DNA of 64,000 bases from Guadua angustifolia (Eukaryota; Streptophyta; Magnoliopsida; Poales; Poaceae), in the NCBI GenBank assembly GCA_036346375.1, contig CM070517.1:14673161-14737160 (forward strand), given 5' to 3'. Within the stretch, counting starts at the first letter, position 1. Each line of letters opens with the position of its first letter. Shown here one piece after another: positions 1-10,009 of the stretch. The notes under the pieces were generated by a model that saw nothing but the letters and a program-made list of their open reading frames with translations, was not told where the DNA came from and did no database searches. A program made the translations under genes and the position numbers.

Positions 1-401
1 GAATATTTGTTACCACTAAATCATCACAGTTATATTTTGTAAAAGTGGCGAATTATATAGTCACAAATTGGTTTTTTTGTTAGTGATAACAGTGTCATCA
101 CTAGCGATGCTTCTTATGGTGACTTACGTGAATCGTCACAATTATATTTTGTATTAATGATGACCTTTTTATCACTATTTAGTTTAAGTTAGTGATAATA
201 GTTTCATTATAAATGATCCTTGTGACGACATTGTTTTTCACTTCCGTTTTTACATTTGTGGGAATTGAATTGACACGTTTATATTTTGAAAAAGTGACAC
301 CTTTATAATCGCAACATACTTTTCCGCAACAAAATTTCTCCTGGATTCTCAATGGTACAGTGATAGAATGCCAACTACCACAACGCAACTTGCGTCTGAT
401 T
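1..401. repeat. AT-rich unclassified repeat-like sequence
   Basis: No coding frame is convincing here. A motif built on 'ttatattttg' preceded by a cac/gac-type triplet recurs near 25-50, 138-160 and 265-300, next to short 'gtgac' and 'tcact' words, which resembles subterminal repeats of a DNA transposon. No terminus or target duplication can be seen, because the stretch runs off the left window edge. The class is undetermined; the last bases (394-401) are one copy of the target duplication of the next element. Confidence 0.35.
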
Positions 402-1034
402 TAGGGATGACAATCAGGTGCGGTGGGTATAGGTAATACTAGCCTATACTCATACCCGTGAACCAAAATCTCTCTCACGGGTATACCTGCAAAGGGTCGT
501 GGGCGAGAAATCTTGCCCATACCCATCGCTCGCAGGTACCCGATACCTGCGGGTTTACCCGTTTACCCACCACCATCAACAATCTTTCCAACCAAATGGT
601 ATTAGGAGTTAATGAGCTAAGATACTAATAAAATCTTTTTGATGAAGTTATGGGTATTAGCAACATTCTATGGATTAAAGAATGATTATCAATGATTCAA
701 AATTTCAAATGTACATAAGAATAAGAATTAAAATAATACATACAGACAAATAATACACAAATGGTCAAGTTCAATAATTACTGAAATGAGGTACCACAAC
801 TTAGGGATTAGGGGGTTAGCTGGGTGCCTATTCTAGCTCGTATGTCAATAGGAGGTGGCAGGTAATTGGGCGGAACAGGTACGGGTGAAGCTCCACCATA
901 CCCATACCCATTTACCCGTTGGGTAGAGTTTGGCTCTATAAACATACCCGCGGGTAATAAAAGAGAAACATACCCACCTTTATTAGGGTTTTTACCTGAG
1001 ACACAAGGGTAATCGGGTAAGATTGACATTCCTA
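402..1034. mobile_element. hAT-type MITE (633 bp) with perfect 8-bp target duplication
   Basis: The ends are imperfect inverted repeats: TAGGGATGaCAATC at the left and the reverse complement of TAGGAATGtCAATC at the right. The element is flanked on both sides by GTCTGATT (394-401 and 1035-1042), an 8-bp duplication typical of hAT insertions. The interior is rich in variants of 'tacccgcgggta'-like words, a self-complementary composition expected to fold. There is no transposase, so it is non-autonomous. The ORFs across it are chance frames. Confidence 0.88.
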
Positions 1035-1199
1035 GTCTGATTTGCATGTGAGAACTTGGAAAGGGTGATAGACTAATAGAAAGGTAACGATATGAGGTTT
1101 TAAGATTAGTGTTGTTACATGCCAAGGTTTGGAGAGTTTTTTTTGTGAGAAGGGCTCGTTTTGTATCCTTAATAGTGATGGAGAGATCTACTTTGTGTC
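1035..1199. other. Short spacer between two hAT-type elements
   Basis: This is unclassified sequence that continues the pre-insertion sequence left of 394. It ends with TTTGTGTC (1192-1199), the left target duplication of the following element. No gene is visible. Confidence 0.5.
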
Positions 1200-1764
1200 T
1201 AGGGATGGGCATATTTAAACTGAAACCGAAAAACTGAACCAAACCAAACCAAATGAACCGATTATTTCGGTTTTTGGTTCAGTTTTTATTCTAATGCTAT
1301 TCGGTTTTTCGATTTCGGTTTGGTTTTTGATTCTTAAAAACCAAAAAGGCGAACCAACCGATATACTCGAGCACCCACATTTCCCATCAATAACTTTGGT
1401 CCGTTCCCCGTTCCCCATTTGGCGTTCCCCATTCCCCATCGCCCATCGGCGCCCATCCAGGCCATTCCCCTATTCACTATTTCGCCTTCACCAATCACCG
1501 TGCGCACTTGACGCCGCGTTCGTCCATCCATCCGTAGCTCCACACCATGCGACACCTCCCTTGCTGGCCTTGTGGACTCCGCCCACTCTGGGTCTAGGGC
1601 ACTACCAAGCGGAGTACTCCACTCCTCGCCAGCTTGCATCCTTGGCCTCACGATCCATCAGGTACGAGTCATCCAGATCCGGCCACTCCACACCACCCAC
1701 GACTAGATCCGACCGAATCTGATACGCGGAGGAGCTCAACGACCAGATCCGACCGAAAAGGTTA

Positions 1765-1769
1765 TGGTG
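1765..1769. repeat. Left 5-bp target-site duplication of chromovirus A (TGGTG)
   Basis: TGGTG directly precedes the 5' LTR and is repeated directly after the 3' LTR at 13071-13075. This is the 5-bp size expected for Ty3/gypsy integration and fixes the outer borders of the element. Confidence 0.88.
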
Positions 1770-4700
1770 CGTAACACCCCAATTTTTGCTTTTCTTGCAT
1801 TTTTATGGTATTTTGAATTTTTGGGAATTTCTGGAATTTATTTGGAATTATTTGGATTTATTTTGAATTAAACCATTTATCAACTTAATTAAATAATAGA
1901 AAAGTTAAAATAAAATTTTGCTGGAAATATTTTATTTGAGTCACAAATGTCCTAAAATATTTTTGAGAATTTTTCCAGAATTTTTCTAGTATTGTTAATG
2001 CCCCAAATAAATTATTTTATTTTCGGTAATTATTTTTAATTGAAAAAGAATTAAAAATCCAAATGAACAGTACTGGGCCGAGTACTGTGCGGCCCGTTCC
2101 GGAAAAACCCTAGCGTGGTGGCCGTTCGATCTTCATCCGACGGTTCACGTTGCGCCACGTCGACCAATCCTATTCACCGTCGGATTCCGCCGCCGCCGCC
2201 GTGTGGGCCTCGGTTTCCGCGATTTTCACGGAAGTCGAGGGCGCTATTTAATGCGCCGCCACCCGGGTTGTGATCACCACTTTGCGCCGCACCCGTCCAG
2301 TACACTCCACGCCGAAGTCGCCGCCGCCTCGCCGCGACGACCTCGCCAAGTCTTCTAGCCCTCCGCCGCACTTCTTGGCTGCTTGTTCGCCGCCGGTGAT
2401 CCTCCGTTGCCGCCGTTGGTCCTTGAGTCCTCTCGCCGAGCCGCGTCGGAGCGTTACTTCTTCGCCGGAGAAGCACGGAACGCCGCGCGCCACGCTTCGT
2501 CTTCGTCTCCGCTCTCCGTTGGACCACACCGCCGCAACGCCGCCGGATTCGCGAAGCCGCCAACGGGACGATCTCCATCCGATCACCGAGGTGAGCCCAC
2601 GCCGCCTTAGGAACAGTGAACTCCAACTTCAAACCTCCGCCTTTAGATGCAAATCCGAGGGCAGCCGTAGTGCCACGTCGCTCTTCACTGTGCATGAGAC
2701 GCTGACACGGCGGACCCACACGCCGGTCGCCGACCGCGACGAAGCGATCGCGGCACGCGGTCACTGACAACACGGACCCACATGTCAGTCGCACTTTGTG
2801 CTGTGCATGAGTCGCTGACAGCACGGGCCCACCTGTCGGCAAGACGCGACGCGTCGTGTGACGCCACCGTTGACGCTCATGCCGGCGCCACGGTGGGACC
2901 CACTTGTCGTGAGAGAAGCGAGTCGTCTTGACGCCAAGACGGCGTCGGCCGCGGAGCTTGTCGTACGACGTCGGCAAGGCCACGTGTCGCTTACGTGGTG
3001 GCGACACGTGTCACCGATGACGCAATAATTAATTTTCCAAAAAGAAAATACTTATTTAAATCGGGTTATTGATTTTAAATGTATTCTGAAACTTCAAATG
3101 CTTATAACTTTTGCGTTTTAACTCCGATTTGAGTGATTCCAATTTCTATAAATTTGTAAAATTGTGATCTTTCTGTTTATGAATTTTAATTGAATTTTTT
3201 AGCACTGTTTGTTTACTGTTTATTTATTTTATTGTTTTGTATACGTTACGCGTAGACGTTGAAGTCCCCGATGGTTTCGAGGGAGAGGTTCTCACCAGAG
3301 CAAGCTCAAGAACCGTAACCAGCACTTTTGAAAGCAAGTTGTGTTTGATCATGTTGAACCTATTAGAGCAAATTATTTTGATTTAAACTATTGCATGCTA
3401 ATTTGATAGAAAAGATTTTGAATAAGTTTTGGGATTAGTTAAATGCCTAAGTTGTCAGATGCCACCTTGTCATATATAATTGTAGGCCATGAATCTTTTG
3501 TCACCCTAGGTTATGGATTAATAGTTGGACATTTATAATTTGCCAACATGGGTTGAGTAGACCGAAGTAGTATGCTTAGCCCTGCCACGTGGACATTTCA
3601 TGATTTTGGAATACCAAAGTAAATACTGACTTAATGAGATATTGAACATGCTTTGTGAATGAGACATGTGTTATTGAGTTGATGATGGCACGTGGTGCAA
3701 TGGTAAAGAACCGGGGTGGGAAAATGATTTAGACTGGGGCAAATGGCAAGATTGTTTACGGTGGGCCAAGAGTGGCAATCAAGGCGGTCGATTTGGTTTT
3801 TATTGGTTTTTGGATAATTGAGATCACACTTGGTTAGTCTTGCCTCGGTCAACTAAGGACTTAACCTTGCGAGCATTTGAACTGAGTCTTTCATACAACC
3901 ACAAGCTCCGTAATGGGACGGGCTTAGCTAAGTAAACTGAGAAATCTAATCTTTGGTACTGTCGTGGTGGTGTGAGGCCCGGAGAAGCGGATGAGAACTC
4001 ACATGGCGCAAGAGGGGGCCACAGGTGTAGTAACCATCCCTCCAAAGTTGAAACCTTAGCGGCGATCTTGGGTTTAGATGGAACTTTGGAAAGGCTTCGT
4101 TACGGTTATTTGCCTTGGTGGTATTTGACTGTATCTTGTGGGTAAAGTGTATAACCTCTGCAGAGTGTACAACCTATTCGAATAGCCGTGCTCACGGTAT
4201 TGAGCATCGCTCGGTGATTACGGTCAAGGGTTAGATTTTCATGAAAATGACTTGTTTATGGAAAATGCTTGGGTTGGAAATGCTGAATTTGACTTAGGAC
4301 AGAAAAATGATTTACGATTGAAATGTTTGTGAAAGCTACTATTCCTACTACTGTTTTACTGCTTTGCAAATATACTATTGTTTATCCTGAATGCTGTACT
4401 GCTCATGAACCATATCCTATCCTTTGTACTACGCCATGCATGTAGAATATTAGAATTGCATTCTGTGCATGACTTGCTGAGTGCTCAAAGTACTCACCCC
4501 ACAACAACACAACTTCAGTTGAAGAAGAAGCAACACCTGCTCAGGAGGAGGAGTATCAGGAGGAGCCGATTTAACTAGGAGCGAGCCCGGTCGATTACTG
4601 TGGCAAATTGGTTGGCGCCACGAGTTTATTTTATTTCCGCTGCATTTGAATATTATAATAATTCTTCGCCCTGCGAGGCGTATCTTTGTAACTTGACCAT

Positions 4701-4855
4701 AAGGTCGATCAACTAGTTTGAGTATTTAATCAAAGTACTTATTATTTCGTTGGTTATGACTGTGATATGTACCAATGTTGAGACTGTGCACTAGCGTGAT
4801 CTGGACTAGTCTTTGAATACACGAGGGTCCGGATTTGCACATTCGGGTCCCGACA
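1770..4855 (+). repeat. 5' LTR of chromovirus A (3086 bp)
   Basis: It starts cGTAACACCCC, with C in place of the T of the canonical TGTAACACCCC seen in the 3' LTR, and ends CCCGACA just before the primer site. It aligns along its whole length with 10010-13070, with scattered substitutions and many one- to few-base indels. A GC-rich island (about 2090-3010) lies between AT-rich flanks. Long ORFs in that island on both strands are absent or shifted in the 3' copy, so they are not taken as genes. An 'aaccctag' box at about 2106-2114 sits before the GC island. Confidence 0.93.
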
Positions 4856-4859
4856 GAGG

Positions 4860-4871
4860 TGGTATCGAGCC
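4860..4871 (+). other. Primer-binding site (tRNA-Met type) of chromovirus A
   Basis: TGGTATCGAGCC lies four bases after the 5' LTR end. It matches the usual plant primer-site core TGGTATCAGAGC except for a missing A. The same variant occurs in element B (complement, 52630-52641), so it is a family trait and not a private mutation. Confidence 0.75.
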
Positions 4872-5485
4872 ATCTTGACTGTAGGTCTTGACCCTAGATA
4901 GATTGGCCGTTCTTTAGGAACTTCAAAATTATTTTCTAAAGAAAATTTAAACTTAAAAGATTGATAAGTTCTTGACTTGTCTTATTCTTCTATTCTTTTC
5001 TCCTTCTTTGAAAAATTTCTATCTTTCCTCGTTGTTTTAAATGAAGATCTTATCTGAGTTATTCCAAATAGTTATCGTTGTTTCACACTTAAGGACAAAG
5101 CGCCGGGTGTCGCCGCCAATCTCAAGATCGTGAAGATGTGAATTGTCGAACTCAAGAAAATTGGATCGATGAAGTGTTCCAGAAGCTAGAAGAACCAGTG
5201 CTTTCGTAGCCAGTTGAGACTCATGTGTGAGAGTCGCATCTGTCTAAGATAGAAGTGTTACCCTCTTATATGGTAGATTATTGTATGTTTAGGTTAATTT
5301 GGTTTTCCTTGTTTGCTGAGTGTGCAGTATGCGTTGCAGAGCTTTTAGGCTTGGATAAGCAACCATACCAAGTTATTAATAATGTTTGTATAAGTTTTTG
5401 GGTTAAACCTGTTCCCCTGCACTAGGATTCATGAACCTCATCTATGCTATTCCCTCTCGTCTCTAAACCCTGGAACAATCGACAG
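4872..5485 (+). other. 5' untranslated leader of chromovirus A
   Basis: About 0.6 kb lies between the primer site and the gag start and contains no ORF of note. The related element B has a longer leader carrying a 181-codon minus-strand frame at the equivalent place. A therefore seems to have lost, or never had, that segment. Confidence 0.55.
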
Positions 5486-6600
5486 ATGGTGAACACCCGT
5501 GGAAACCAAGGAGGAAATGGAAGTGGTTCACGCTCAGCTGGAAACACCGATGACGGAGGACTAGGATCTCAACCAAAGACCGCCATTGACATCTGAAATT
5601 TTGGGGCCTTTATTGCTGCACGCACCCAAGCAATGCATGTCATGATGCAGCAGATGCAAAGCAGTCATTTGCCCAAGCCCATTGCCGCCGCCCAAGTTAA
5701 CCAAGTCAACCCAAAGGCAGAGGCCATACTGAGGTCCGCTTAATTCATGAGGACACGACCGCCTACATTTTTCGGGAATGCCAATCCATTGGAGGCGATG
5801 ATTGGTGAGGACGATAGAGAGAAAGTTGCACATTACCCAAGTGTGAAGGAAATGAGAGGGTACTCTCGCCTCTCATCGACTTGAAGGAACCGCAATGAAT
5901 GGTGGGAAAACTATCACTTGCTGCTCATGAGCACCCACAGGACATCAGCTGGGAGGAGTTCACATTTGCTTTCCGGCAGGACCATGTGCCCAAAGGCATC
6001 ATGGAGCTGAAAAAGGAGGAGTTTAGGGCACTGAAGCAGGGCAATCAACCAAAGGTCTGAGTATCTGAATAAGTTCACGCACCGGCATGCTACGCACTTT
6101 GAGGATGTAACAACGGACAAGGCTAGCGATCTGTTTCATGAAAGGATCAATTCGGGGTTGCAGTGGGACTCATAACCCACACCTTTCCGGACTTTCAGAG
6201 CTAGTGAACAAGGCGCCGATATTGGAGGACAAGCGCAAGGAGGCGGAGGACAACCGAAGCGCAGATGGCACAACAGGAGCACGCCAGAGGCGCAGCTGCG
6301 TTGAGGTTGCACCAAACCAGTTCTTCGAGTTCAGCCAAGGAATGTGATGACGACGCCACCACCAGTACCAAGACCTGCCGGACAAAATTTCCAAACACCA
6401 ACACCAGTTGGGAATGCAGCTGCAGGGAGCCAGCAGTCGACAGTTAGATGTTGTTTTATCTGCCACGAGCCAGGGCATTTCGCCAATTATTGTCCTAAGA
6501 AGGGAGGAGGAGTGACACCAGTTCGCTTCAACCTTGGAACTACTCCAACGAAGACACCTGCGCCAGGAGCAAGCCGTGGAGCTACGCAATCTGGAGCTGC
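5486..6600 (+). pseudogene. gag pseudogene of chromovirus A
   Basis: The start ATG at 5486 opens a glycine/asparagine/serine-rich N-terminus that stops at 5594-5596. Gag-like sequence then continues in shifting frames, with the 'SWEEF' and 'MELKKEEFRALKQ' signatures near 5945-6035. Downstream a CCHC zinc knuckle (C-x2-C-x4-H-x4-C, 6452-6493) is intact within the frame 6344-7204. Element B carries a longer uninterrupted stretch of the same protein on the minus strand at 50377-51099. Gag would form the particle and bind the element RNA; this copy cannot encode it whole. Confidence 0.85.
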
Positions 6601-7204
6601 CACACAGACTGTGGTAAGAGGCAGAGTCAATCATGCCACCGCCGATGCAGTGCAGAATACAACGGACGTCGTACTGGGTAAGTTACTTGTCAACTCAGTA
6701 CCTGCAACAGTTTTATTTGATTCTGGAGCCTCGCATTCGTTTATATCTCGGATTTTTGCTGAGAACAATGGATTGAAAATGGTGAACCTTAGGCATGTAT
6801 TGCTAGTACAATCCCCGGGATCAGAACTCCGATCTGATGTAGGATGTTCTGGGGTAAAGTTGCTTATAGATGGAACAGAGTTCCTAGCAAACTTAGTGGT
6901 GTTAGATACCCAGACCCTAGATGTTATTTTGGGAATGGACTGGTTGTCTAAGCACAAGGTTGTATTAGACTGTGGACGAAGAGTCATATCAGTCGAGAGT
7001 CCTTGTGGGAGAAAAATAGAGTTTCAGGCAACTGCCGTTCGGGATGGACAGTTGATGGTCAATAGTGTGAAGGCCGTTAGCATAGAAGATGTACCAGTTG
7101 TCAGAGAATACCCGGATGTATTTCCAGAGGATTTACCTGGGATGCCACCAGACAGGGACATAGAGTTTGTAATCGAGTTAGTACAGGAACGGCCCGATAG
7201 CTAA
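6344..7204 (+). CDS. Zinc knuckle plus aspartic protease segment of gag-pol (partial frame, chromovirus A)
   Basis: This 286-codon frame holds the nucleocapsid-type zinc knuckle at residues 37-50. A retropepsin-like aspartic protease follows with the active-site triplet D-S-G in a 'LFDSGAS' context (6719-6727), then the flap-like 'ILGMDWL' motif near 6930-6950. It ends at a stop in the protease/reverse-transcriptase junction region. It is the best-preserved piece of the element, but it has neither the proper gag start nor continuity with pol, so it is a fragment and not a functional gene. Confidence 0.8.
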   Translation: MMTTPPPVPRPAGQNFQTPTPVGNAAAGSQQSTVRCCFICHEPGHFANYCPKKGGGVTPVRFNLGTTPTKTPAPGASRGATQSGAATQTVVRGRVNHATADAVQNTTDVVLGKLLVNSVPATVLFDSGASHSFISRIFAENNGLKMVNLRHVLLVQSPGSELRSDVGCSGVKLLIDGTEFLANLVVLDTQTLDVILGMDWLSKHKVVLDCGRRVISVESPCGRKIEFQATAVRDGQLMVNSVKAVSIEDVPVVREYPDVFPEDLPGMPPDRDIEFVIELVQERPDS

Positions 7205-8226
7205 GAGACTTTATCGGATGTCAACCGATGAGCGGTCGAAATGAAGAAGCAGATTGAGGAATTATTGGATAGGGATTTATTAGACCTAGTTCGTCGCCAT
7301 GGGGAGCACCGGTTACTTTTGTCAAGAAGAAGGACGGAAGTTACTGGATGTGTGTGGATTAATGAAATGAATGAAGTCACTATAAAGAATAAATATCCGC
7401 TACCGGGATTGATGATCTGTTTGACCAGCTTGAGAGGAGCCGGAGTTTTCTCCAAGATTGACCTATGATCATGATATCACCAATCAAGATTAGATCGGAG
7501 GATGTCCAAGACCGCATTTTCGCCAAGATATGGGCACTACGAGTTTACAGATATGTCTTTTGGTTTGACAAATGCACCTGCATACTTCATGAACATGATG
7601 AACAAGGTTTTCATGGAATACCTGGACAAGTTCGTTGTTGTGTTCATAGATGCATTCTAGTCTACTCTAAGACGAGAGAAGAGCATGCAGAGCATCTGAA
7701 GCTAGTTCTGGAGAAGTTAAGAGAACAGCAACTTTTCGCTAAGTTTAGCAAGTGTGACTTCTGGAAGAACAAGGTGGAATTTCTTGGACATGTGGTGACC
7801 GCCGAAGGAGTCGCAGTTGACCCAAGTAAGGTGGAAGCAGTGTTGCATTGGGAGCCACCCAAAACGGTGACTCAAATCCGTAGTTTCCTTGGAATGGCTG
7901 GTTATTACCGCCGATTTATTGAAGGATTCTCAACGATTGCAAGACCTCTTATGCAATTGTTGAAAAAGGAGAAGAAGTTTACATGGACGCCGGAATGTGA
8001 GCGGAGTTTTCAGGAGTTGAAGAAACGCTTGACCACGGCACCAGTGTTAGTTCTACCGGATTTAAGCCAGAGTTTTGATATATACTGTGATGCATCGCGC
8101 CAAGGGCTTGGTTGCGTGTTAATGCAAAACAGAAAGGTCGTCGCATATGTGTCAAGGCAGTTAAGGGCGCATGAGGAGAACTACCCAACACATGACTTGG
8201 AGTTAGCGGTAGAGTGCATGCTTTGA
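7205..8226 (+). pseudogene. Reverse transcriptase and RNase H start, frameshifted (chromovirus A)
   Basis: Reverse-transcriptase motifs are spread over at least three frames: 7241-7468, then 7465-8226. The 'LTNAP'-type motif lies near 7565-7600. The catalytic Asp-Asp box near 7645-7665 is damaged, because an indel removes the second aspartate. 'LGHVV', 'FLGMAGYYRRF' and the RNase H opening 'DASRQGLGCVL' (about 8080-8120) follow in one frame until the stop near 8224. Function is therefore lost. Confidence 0.87.
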
Positions 8227-8230
8227 AGTT

Positions 8231-9697
8231 ATGGCGGCACTATCGATTGGAAACAGATGTGAGGTGTACACCCACCATAAGAGTCTTAAATATATATTTA
8301 CTCAATCGGATCTGAACATGAGGCAGAGGAGGTGGTTGGAATTAATTAAGGATTATAATCTGGAAATTCATTATCACCCCGGAAAAGCCAATGTGGTGGC
8401 CGATGCTTTGAGCCGAAAAAGCCATTCGGTGAATATGTTGGTGGAAGCAAGTCAGGTCGAGCTATGCAAGGAATTTCAGAAGCTGAAGTTGGAAGTTGTA
8501 CCTAAGGGATTCTTAGCCGCTTTAGAGGTGAAGCCTACCCTGGAAGATCAGATTCGTGAGGGACAGAAGGATGATGTCAAGATTCAGAGGATTAAGTCTA
8601 AAATGGAGGAAGGCAAGGCGAAGGACTTCAAGCTGGATGAGCAAGGTACATTATGGATCAAGAATCGCATTTGCGTACCGCACAAGAAGGAACTGAAACA
8701 GCTGATTCTGGAGGAAGCTCATGACTCCAAGTACTCTATCCATCCGGGAAGCGCTAAGATGTACCAAGACCTGAAGGAAAGATTTTGGTGGCCAAGCATG
8801 AAGCGTGAAGTTGCCGAGCATGTGGCGTTGTGCGACATATGCCAAAGAGTCAAAGCAATGCATCAAAGGCCAGCAGGGCTGCTACAGCCACTGAAGATAC
8901 CTGAGTGGAAATGGGAGGAAATCGGAATGGATTTCATTACCGGTTTACCGAGGACCCAGACAGGGTATGACTCCGTATGGGTTATAGTGGACCGTTTGAC
9001 AAAGGTCGCCCACTTCATACCGGTGAAGACTACCTATTCAGGGGACCGCCTAGCAGATTTGTATATGTCAAGGATTGTGTGTCTCCATGGAGTCCCGAAG
9101 AAAATTGTATCAGACAGAGGAACCCAGTTTACCTCAAGATTTTGGGATAGGTTGCATGAGGCCCTAGGAACCCGTCTGAATTTCAGTACCGCATATCACC
9201 CATGCAGACGGACGGGCAAAAGTAAAGAGTTAATCGAATCATCGGAGGATATGTTGAGGGCATGTGCGTTGGCTTATACAACCTCATGGGACAAGTGCTT
9301 GCCGTTCGCTAAGTTTAGCTATAACAACAGCTACCAGGCAAGTTTGCAGATGTCGCCATTTGAAGCACTATATGGAAGACCCTGTCGAACACCGTTGAAT
9401 TGGAATGAGACCGGAGAGCGTCATATGTTTGGGCCGGATATTCTTCGAGAAGCTGAAGAGCAGGTAGCCATGATCAGGGAAAGGTTGAAAATTGCACAAT
9501 CAAGACAGAAGAGTTATGCTGATAATCGCCGCAGGGATTTGAGCTTTGAGCCTAAAGATTTTGTGTATCTCAGAGTTACCCCACTCAAAGGAGTTAAGAG
9601 GTTTCACACTAAAGGGAAGTTAGCGCCAAGATATGTTGGCCCATTCAAGATCCTAAGTTGTAAAGGTGAGGTAGCGTATCAGTTGGAGCTACCGTAG
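8231..9697 (+). pseudogene. RNase H end and integrase, damaged (chromovirus A)
   Basis: This 488-codon frame contains the RNase H terminus with the 'ADALSRK' motif near 8400. It then has the integrase HHCC zinc-binding domain (histidines near 8720-8745, C-x2-C near 8830-8842) and the core with its first two acidic residues ('MDFITGLP' near 8928, 'SDRGTQF' near 9110). The stretch that should carry the third catalytic acid is scrambled by compensating indels at about 9199-9235, so the D-D-E triad is incomplete. Sequence recovers afterwards to the C-terminal DNA-binding part. It is likely inactive. Confidence 0.88.
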
Positions 9698-9709
9698 TCT
9701 TTAGCAGGT

Positions 9710-10009
9710 GTGCATGATGTGTTCCATGTGTCACAATTAAAGAAATGTCTCCGAGTGCTAGAAGAGCAGATGCCGTTAGAGTCGGTCGAGCTGCAGGAGG
9801 ATTTGACTTATAAAGAGTACCCGGTGAAAATCTTGGACACCAGAGATCGAGAAACGAGAAACAAATCGACCCGCTTTTGCAGAGTTCAGTGGAGTAACCA
9901 TTCCGAGAGCGAAGCAACTTTGGGAGCTGAAGAAGACTCAAGAAGGAATTCTAACCTATTCCTTAGTCGACCTAAATCTCTGGTCGAGATTCCGTTAAGG
10001 GGGGAGGTT
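9710..10009 (+). pseudogene. Integrase C-terminal chromodomain and polypurine tract (chromovirus A)
   Basis: Just after the stop at 9695-9697 the frame resumes with 'HDVFHVSQLKKC'. From about 9800 a chromodomain follows ('YPVKILD', then 'VQWSNH' near 9888-9903), shifted at its end. Chromodomains of this type bind modified histones and steer integration. The purine run AAGGGGGGAGG at 9997-10007 directly before the 3' LTR is the plus-strand primer. Confidence 0.83.

Noticed and set aside
2174..3007. 277-codon minus-strand ORF in the 5' LTR of element A and overlapping plus-strand ORFs of up to 165 codons
   Set aside because: The frame is not kept in the 3' LTR (10492-11220 gives a different, shorter frame) or in element B; GC-rich composition explains the lack of stops.
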